In this document: piece by piece, positions 59,401 through 64,000 of the stretch
How positions within the stretch are numbered: the first letter of the stretch is position 1
How the letters are laid out: every line of letters begins with the position of its first letter
Assembly: GCA_002914845.1 (NCBI GenBank)
Contig: JXTC01000031.1
Span: forward strand, 780,012-844,011
Length of the DNA: 64,000 bases
Source of the DNA: Trema orientale
Taxonomy: Eukaryota; Streptophyta; Magnoliopsida; Rosales; Cannabaceae
Reading direction: 5' to 3'
Notes under the pieces: generated by a model
The model's input: the letters and a program-made list of their open reading frames with translations, nothing else
Databases searched by the model: none
Told to the model about the DNA's origin: nothing
Position numbers and translations under genes: made by a program

Positions 59401-62400
59401 GTCGTAATGTTCTTGCTTCTCAATGCTACTAGTCTTTGCATCTTGCCATGGTAGAATCATGTATCTGAAAAAGGAAAATTTTGGATGATGCAGATCACAC
59501 AAATACAAGCCTGCTCTCACAAGTCAGTATGGCTTATAGCCTCTTTCAAAGGATAGTATACATTCTAGCAATTTTTCTTTGTTTTTTTTTTTTTTTTCCT
59601 TAAAGAAAAAATAATAATGAGAAAAGGTTTGGATAAGAAGTCCTAAAAGTTAAACCGAAAAAGTGTTTTCAACAGGATCATGATTGAACATGCTGCAGTA
59701 ATATATTTTTTACTGAGTATACAAATGAAACTTGTATAATTTCTTATTGCATGGATTAATCATTATGCAGCAGAAATATAACAAGTATCACATCCATGAA
59801 ATGAACAATGCCTAAATGTCAACCTAATTCTTTATAAAACAAACTAATATAGCTTCTATGATTTCTTATTGCATGATTATATAATTAACACAGTAGAAGA
59901 ACAATTAGTAACAATTAGTACATTAAGAAAACCAATTATGCCGACTACCAGATGAAATCAAAAGAGACCAGTCATCCTTTACAAAAAAAAAAAAAAAAAA
60001 AAAAAAAATGAAGACCAGTCATGAAATGCCCAAAGAAGATTAAAAATGAAGATGCAATAATAATATAATGAAAAAGAAATATAATATCTACTAACTAAAC
60101 ATATTAGTATGGCATGTTTCTTTTGTATCTTCAAGAAGCAAGAATTAAGCCCTTTTTAAAATATCTAATTTTACAGTTGTACCAGATATCTGAAGAGCAT
60201 GACTGTGAGAAGCTATACACCACTCAAGCAGGACGGGAGGAGAGAGTGGGAAAGAAAAAAGCTTGCATAAGATACTTGAAAAAAAAGTGTCTTTGAAATA
60301 GAAACTTTTTTGATCAATAATGAAGGCAAAACTTTGATGACTTGTTTAGTTGTTGTCCTTGACAAATATGTGTCCTGCTCATTTTCCTCATGCCATTATA
60401 TATTCATTTGAACAACACCATTTAGTATGTGCTGTTATTGGATCTCATCAAAATTATCAAAGCAGAAATAGCCTTCTGAATGCTCTAGAGTCAATAGTAA
60501 TGGATGACTCCCGGACGAATCCTCTGCTTTTTGCAGAGGTGGTACTGAAAATTACACATCTCTATGAAAAGGAACAAATATAATTTCATGAAGAAAGTTA
60601 CAAATGAATTTCAAAAAAGAAGTATAACTTACTTCTCAGGTGCTAGAATAGAACCTGCTCCAACCGAATCAGTAATCCAATCAATGTTTAGTATTAAAGC
60701 AGTCACTGCACATCCATACAAGAACTTGGTGGTTTGTTGCTGAGAGACATGAGAAAGAACCTATTAAAACATAGAAAATGACATCGAGAACAACTACAGC
60801 AGTTAACTGTTCCAATGGTTATCGATAGTCGTAATTCAGCAAGCAAAATACTTTCCGAGAGAATATTAACGAAAAGTGTCGATGCAAAGAACTAGTTGAC
60901 AACTAATACAAATTTGCAATTTTTATCTCATAATACTTTTCAAACAAATACCATTGTAAAAGGAGAAGAAATGCTTCATAATAGGCTAACCATCCTCAAG
61001 ATTATCACATATGATCAAGTAGGACTGTAGGAGCACCCTGGTGTATAAATTACTCAAAAAAAAAAAAAAAAAAAAGCAGACATGTTCACCAGGATAAATT
61101 GCATAATCCATATAAGTGCATCCACTTTTATATGCAACTACTGTGGCTACTTGCCAAGTAAGGAACATGAACAAGCTTCTGCATGTAAGAATAACAAAGT
61201 ATGACATCAGCAATACACTAGACATTACAATATTTTTACGATTAAAACACCAAATATTAGATTAATTCTAAATCATACATCAGCTATTGGTCCGTGTTGA
61301 TACGAATAATAACGAAAAATCCTAAGAAATCATAAAGGTTGGGAGGACAAAATGGGTACACAAATACGAAAAGAGGCAATTTCAAATGCTATCTCCCCAT
61401 GTTAATGGGAAAAAAAAAATATGAGAGGCAAAAGAAGAGAAGATGATATAGTAAAGCATGCGAATGAATCTATTAAAAATATTTGTACCAATAACAGTAG
61501 TCTAAATGTAAGAAGCAAGGATACGAAGTTAATCCACATGGACCACATATCTTAAAGTATAGACACATGATAAATAAAGGTAGGACAATAACAGAAACAA
61601 TTATTGTCAACATTAATAAGGAATGGTCGTGGCCTTGTGAGAGAATCCAAAATGACTTTTCATATCTATGATTTGTAGTCATTTATGAGAAATACAGGTA
61701 ACAAATTCAAAAGATGGTTCATGGATCTTAATCTAAACACAGTAACATATATGACTTATGTCAAACCCATTATTCCAATGTTATAAAGATGCCAATAGTA
61801 GAAAAGGGAATATTATTCATAGTTTGTAGACAATTACCTTTTTTGAGGATAAAATAATAGGAAGCTGGTACCAGTTACTTCTTGACCACCTCTTTCTCCT
61901 TGCATTTGGAGGAGAAGGAATATCAGAGAGAATAATACCACCATGTTTCTGAATTTGTTGTTTAATGTCCTTAGTCTTCTGACTAGAAAATCCCGTTAGC
62001 AGAAACCGTATGCCTTGGAATATCAGCCCCTTAGCAGCCTGGGAGCAACAACCAAGAAAACCTTTTCCACTTCGATAATGTGACCATACGTCTATATACT
62101 TTTGTTTTTTACTTGCAGCCATAACTGAGCCTACATTTTAAACAACAAACAAATAAACAAAATCATTTTCAAACTTTTATGACTGAATGGTATTAATTAA
62201 ATGAACAACTAAGTCTTACAATTTCTTTTAGAAGAATGCAGCTCTTGAAAGTTCTTGTTTGGCTTAATTTGTACCTCTGCTTCAGAGAAACGAACTCTCT
62301 TTCTAGCAGGAAATTGTCTGTCATGGGAATTCTTGGAATCAAATTCTATCCTTTGAATTCTTTTGCTTTGTTGAAATTTGATAACATGTTCTAGCTGTGA

Positions 62401-63435
62401 TGCTTGTTTGGGATGTTCCTCTCCACAGTAATTGATAATAGAAGGTCTAGAAACCTGCAGCTTTCCTTTCACTGAATGAACTGGTGACCCATCCCCATCT
62501 CCTGCATTACGATTCGTTTTCTTTTTTCTTTTCAGTTTTTCAATTGAATTTCCATTCATCATGGTTCCACAAATTTCCTCATTCTCTTTTCCAGCAAAAC
62601 AATTGCAGATAGAATTAAAGAACAGTAACTGCTTGGACCTCCTTTTATCAGAACCACTAATGCAACTCGTATTCTGATTGAAAGCAAGATCTTTGCACGG
62701 ATCCCAATTGAATTGTGATTCAAATGATTGATTATGATGAACGGTTCTCATATCAGATGTGGAAACATTTTTTGGAAATATCATGCTATATGTCTTGAGT
62801 GAAGTCAGCTTTCTCCTAACTATACCTTTGGAAGCTTCATTAACCATCTCCATAACTTGTTCCTTTCCACACTGAGATTCAACATTTAGGCTTGCGAGGT
62901 GGCAGGAATTCCTTATCTCAAGTTCTACTGTGGGTCCGATGGGTCTTTCAGCGTCAGTTTTCATATTATTCTGATTTTGAACTTCAACAGATTTGGTATC
63001 TTCTAAAGAAATGCTGCATGGAACAACAGAACAGAGAGGATCGGCCAAAGATAAATTTGAAGATTTCACCACATCTTGAGAAATTAATATTCCCTCATTT
63101 GCTTTGTCATGTAAACCTTCAAAGATTATACTTGATTGTGACTCTCCATGAGACTTGATTTCACCTATCTGAACCAAAGAGTTCACATCCGGAACAATGT
63201 CTGCAGATTCTGAGAGAAAGCTTGTCTCACCAGCAAATGCTTTCATGATACTCTTGACATTATTCAGTTTTGACTGTGACTCTCCATGAGACTTGATTTC
63301 ACCTATCTGAACCAAAGAGTTCACATCCGGAACAATGTCTGCAGATTCTGAGAGAAAGCTTGTCTCACCAGCAAATGCTTTCATGATACTCTTGACATTA
63401 TTCAGTTTTGACTGTGCAGAAGCGTCCACTTCCTT
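56461..63435 (-). CDS. BRCT domain DNA-repair-type protein, C-terminal part
   Basis: Proposed exons (minus strand): 63435-62220, 62130-61838, 60739-60633, 59464-59317, 57523-57371, 57060-56992, 56481-56461. They join in phase to 668 residues and a stop. The large first visible exon encodes a hydrophilic, serine/lysine-rich region with no fold I recognise. Two BRCT repeats follow. The first spans LIFQGIRFLLTGF, the HGGIILSDIP strand and NIDWITDSV with its conserved Trp. The second starts at NCVGIMLHGKRNF and includes HGGGRVFKTLHWLVHSL. Plant proteins of this arrangement (Arabidopsis At4g03130-like) are annotated as BRCT DNA-repair proteins; tandem BRCTs bind phosphopeptides at damage sites. 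The first visible exon begins at a TTTCAG acceptor in phase 0, so the N-terminus (perhaps 100 residues) lies further upstream, probably outside the window. A 46-residue exact repeat lies near its start. Confidence 0.8.
63138..63413 (-). repeat. Perfect 138-bp in-frame tandem duplication inside the BRCT gene
   Basis: 63138-63275 and 63276-63413 appear identical base for base. They encode two copies of 46 residues (beginning SKLNNVKSIMKAF and ending IKSHGESQ). Because 138 is a multiple of three, the frame is kept. Confidence 0.95.
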
Positions 63436-64000
63436 CTGAAAGGTAGACAGAGTAAACACCTTTTTCTTCACCCAATAAGTAAACTTGGTTTTATATGTAT
63501 TACAGTTATGATAAGAAAAATAAAATGTAGAAAAATTTTCAGCATAGAATATTGAAATAACTTTTTCTCTGCCTTGATGCTATACGGTCAGTAAGGACAA
63601 AGAAATATGAGACAGATAAAATTCAAGAAGTCAAATTTTTATGGGACAAGGTCAAATATATGGATTCTTTAGTGGCATCTACCACTAAGGAATTTCTTTG
63701 ATTCTATTTTAGTTGGAGGGTTGCTTTGTATGTAATAAAGGACTCCTTATCCTCCCAACATGTTAAAAATATCTCAGTTGGAACTCTATTAAAATGTTTT
63801 ATTTCCTTTCTTATTAAAAGAAAACCAAGTGGGCATATGAGCTTCATGGTGTGCTACGTCATCATTGAAGAAGGTATGCCATACAGCCCATACCACGTCA
63901 GTTACATAGAAGTCTCTAAAGTTTGGTGTCTCAGAAGCAATAAAAATAAATTTTTTAAAAAGAAATCAGCAACATGAAGGGGAATGTAACTAAACATATT
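63436..64000 (-). other. Probable intron or upstream region of the BRCT gene
   Basis: AT-rich sequence follows the acceptor at 63436-63437. I saw no further exon. A minus-strand ATG at 63471 lies in frame, but the sequence between it and 63436 is pyrimidine-rich on the minus strand and ends TTTCAG, so it reads better as intron than as protein start. Confidence 0.45.

Noticed and set aside
63436..63471. ATG at 63471 as the start of the BRCT protein
   Set aside because: The segment is pyrimidine-rich and ends TTTCAG just before the well-coded region, so an intron acceptor is more likely; the protein is also expected to be longer.

Overview
This window is nuclear DNA from a flowering plant, almost certainly a dicot. 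It is AT-rich and holds four intron-rich genes from conserved plant families, plus LTR retrotransposon, Helitron, SINE and Mutator-type MITE sequences. I cannot name the species.

All four genes lie on the minus strand. (1) 17778-7747: a homeobox-DDT protein of the RLT3 type. Sixteen exons splice in phase to 1127 residues. (2) 30003-26676: cytosolic-type tyrosyl-tRNA synthetase. Ten exons give 385 residues, and an extra intron probably lies in the 5' UTR. (3) 51888-43928: dihydroxyacetone kinase with DhaK and DhaL domains. Twenty exons give 593 residues. (4) 63435-56461: the C-terminal 668 residues of a tandem-BRCT DNA-repair-type protein whose N-terminus lies beyond the exons I can see. The genes do not form a pathway; they act in chromatin remodelling, translation, triose/glycerol metabolism and DNA damage response. 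All exon boundaries were read by eye from GT/AG sites and reading-frame continuity.

The spaces between genes are mostly mobile DNA. The left edge (1-2035) is most of a long Ty3/gypsy-type LTR. An old non-autonomous LTR retrotransposon (18824-25550) with 759-bp LTRs and a CTTAG target duplication sits about 1 kb upstream of the RLT3 start codon. It keeps only a broken gag start on its own strand and carries a degenerate, apparently spliced gene on the opposite strand. The 12-kb gap between the synthetase and the kinase holds a 1.2-kb foldback, several MITEs (some with 9-bp target duplications), a 0.92-kb non-autonomous Helitron and several tandem arrays. A tRNA-like SINE with its target duplication lies at 6124-6285.

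The least explained structure is an array of 21-bp imperfect palindromes. It occurs at two places 36 kb apart (2180-2745 and 37940-38285) with the same spacing but partly different sequence. A second notable feature is an in-frame 138-bp tandem duplication in the BRCT gene. I found no CRISPR arrays, no rRNA and no confident tRNA gene.
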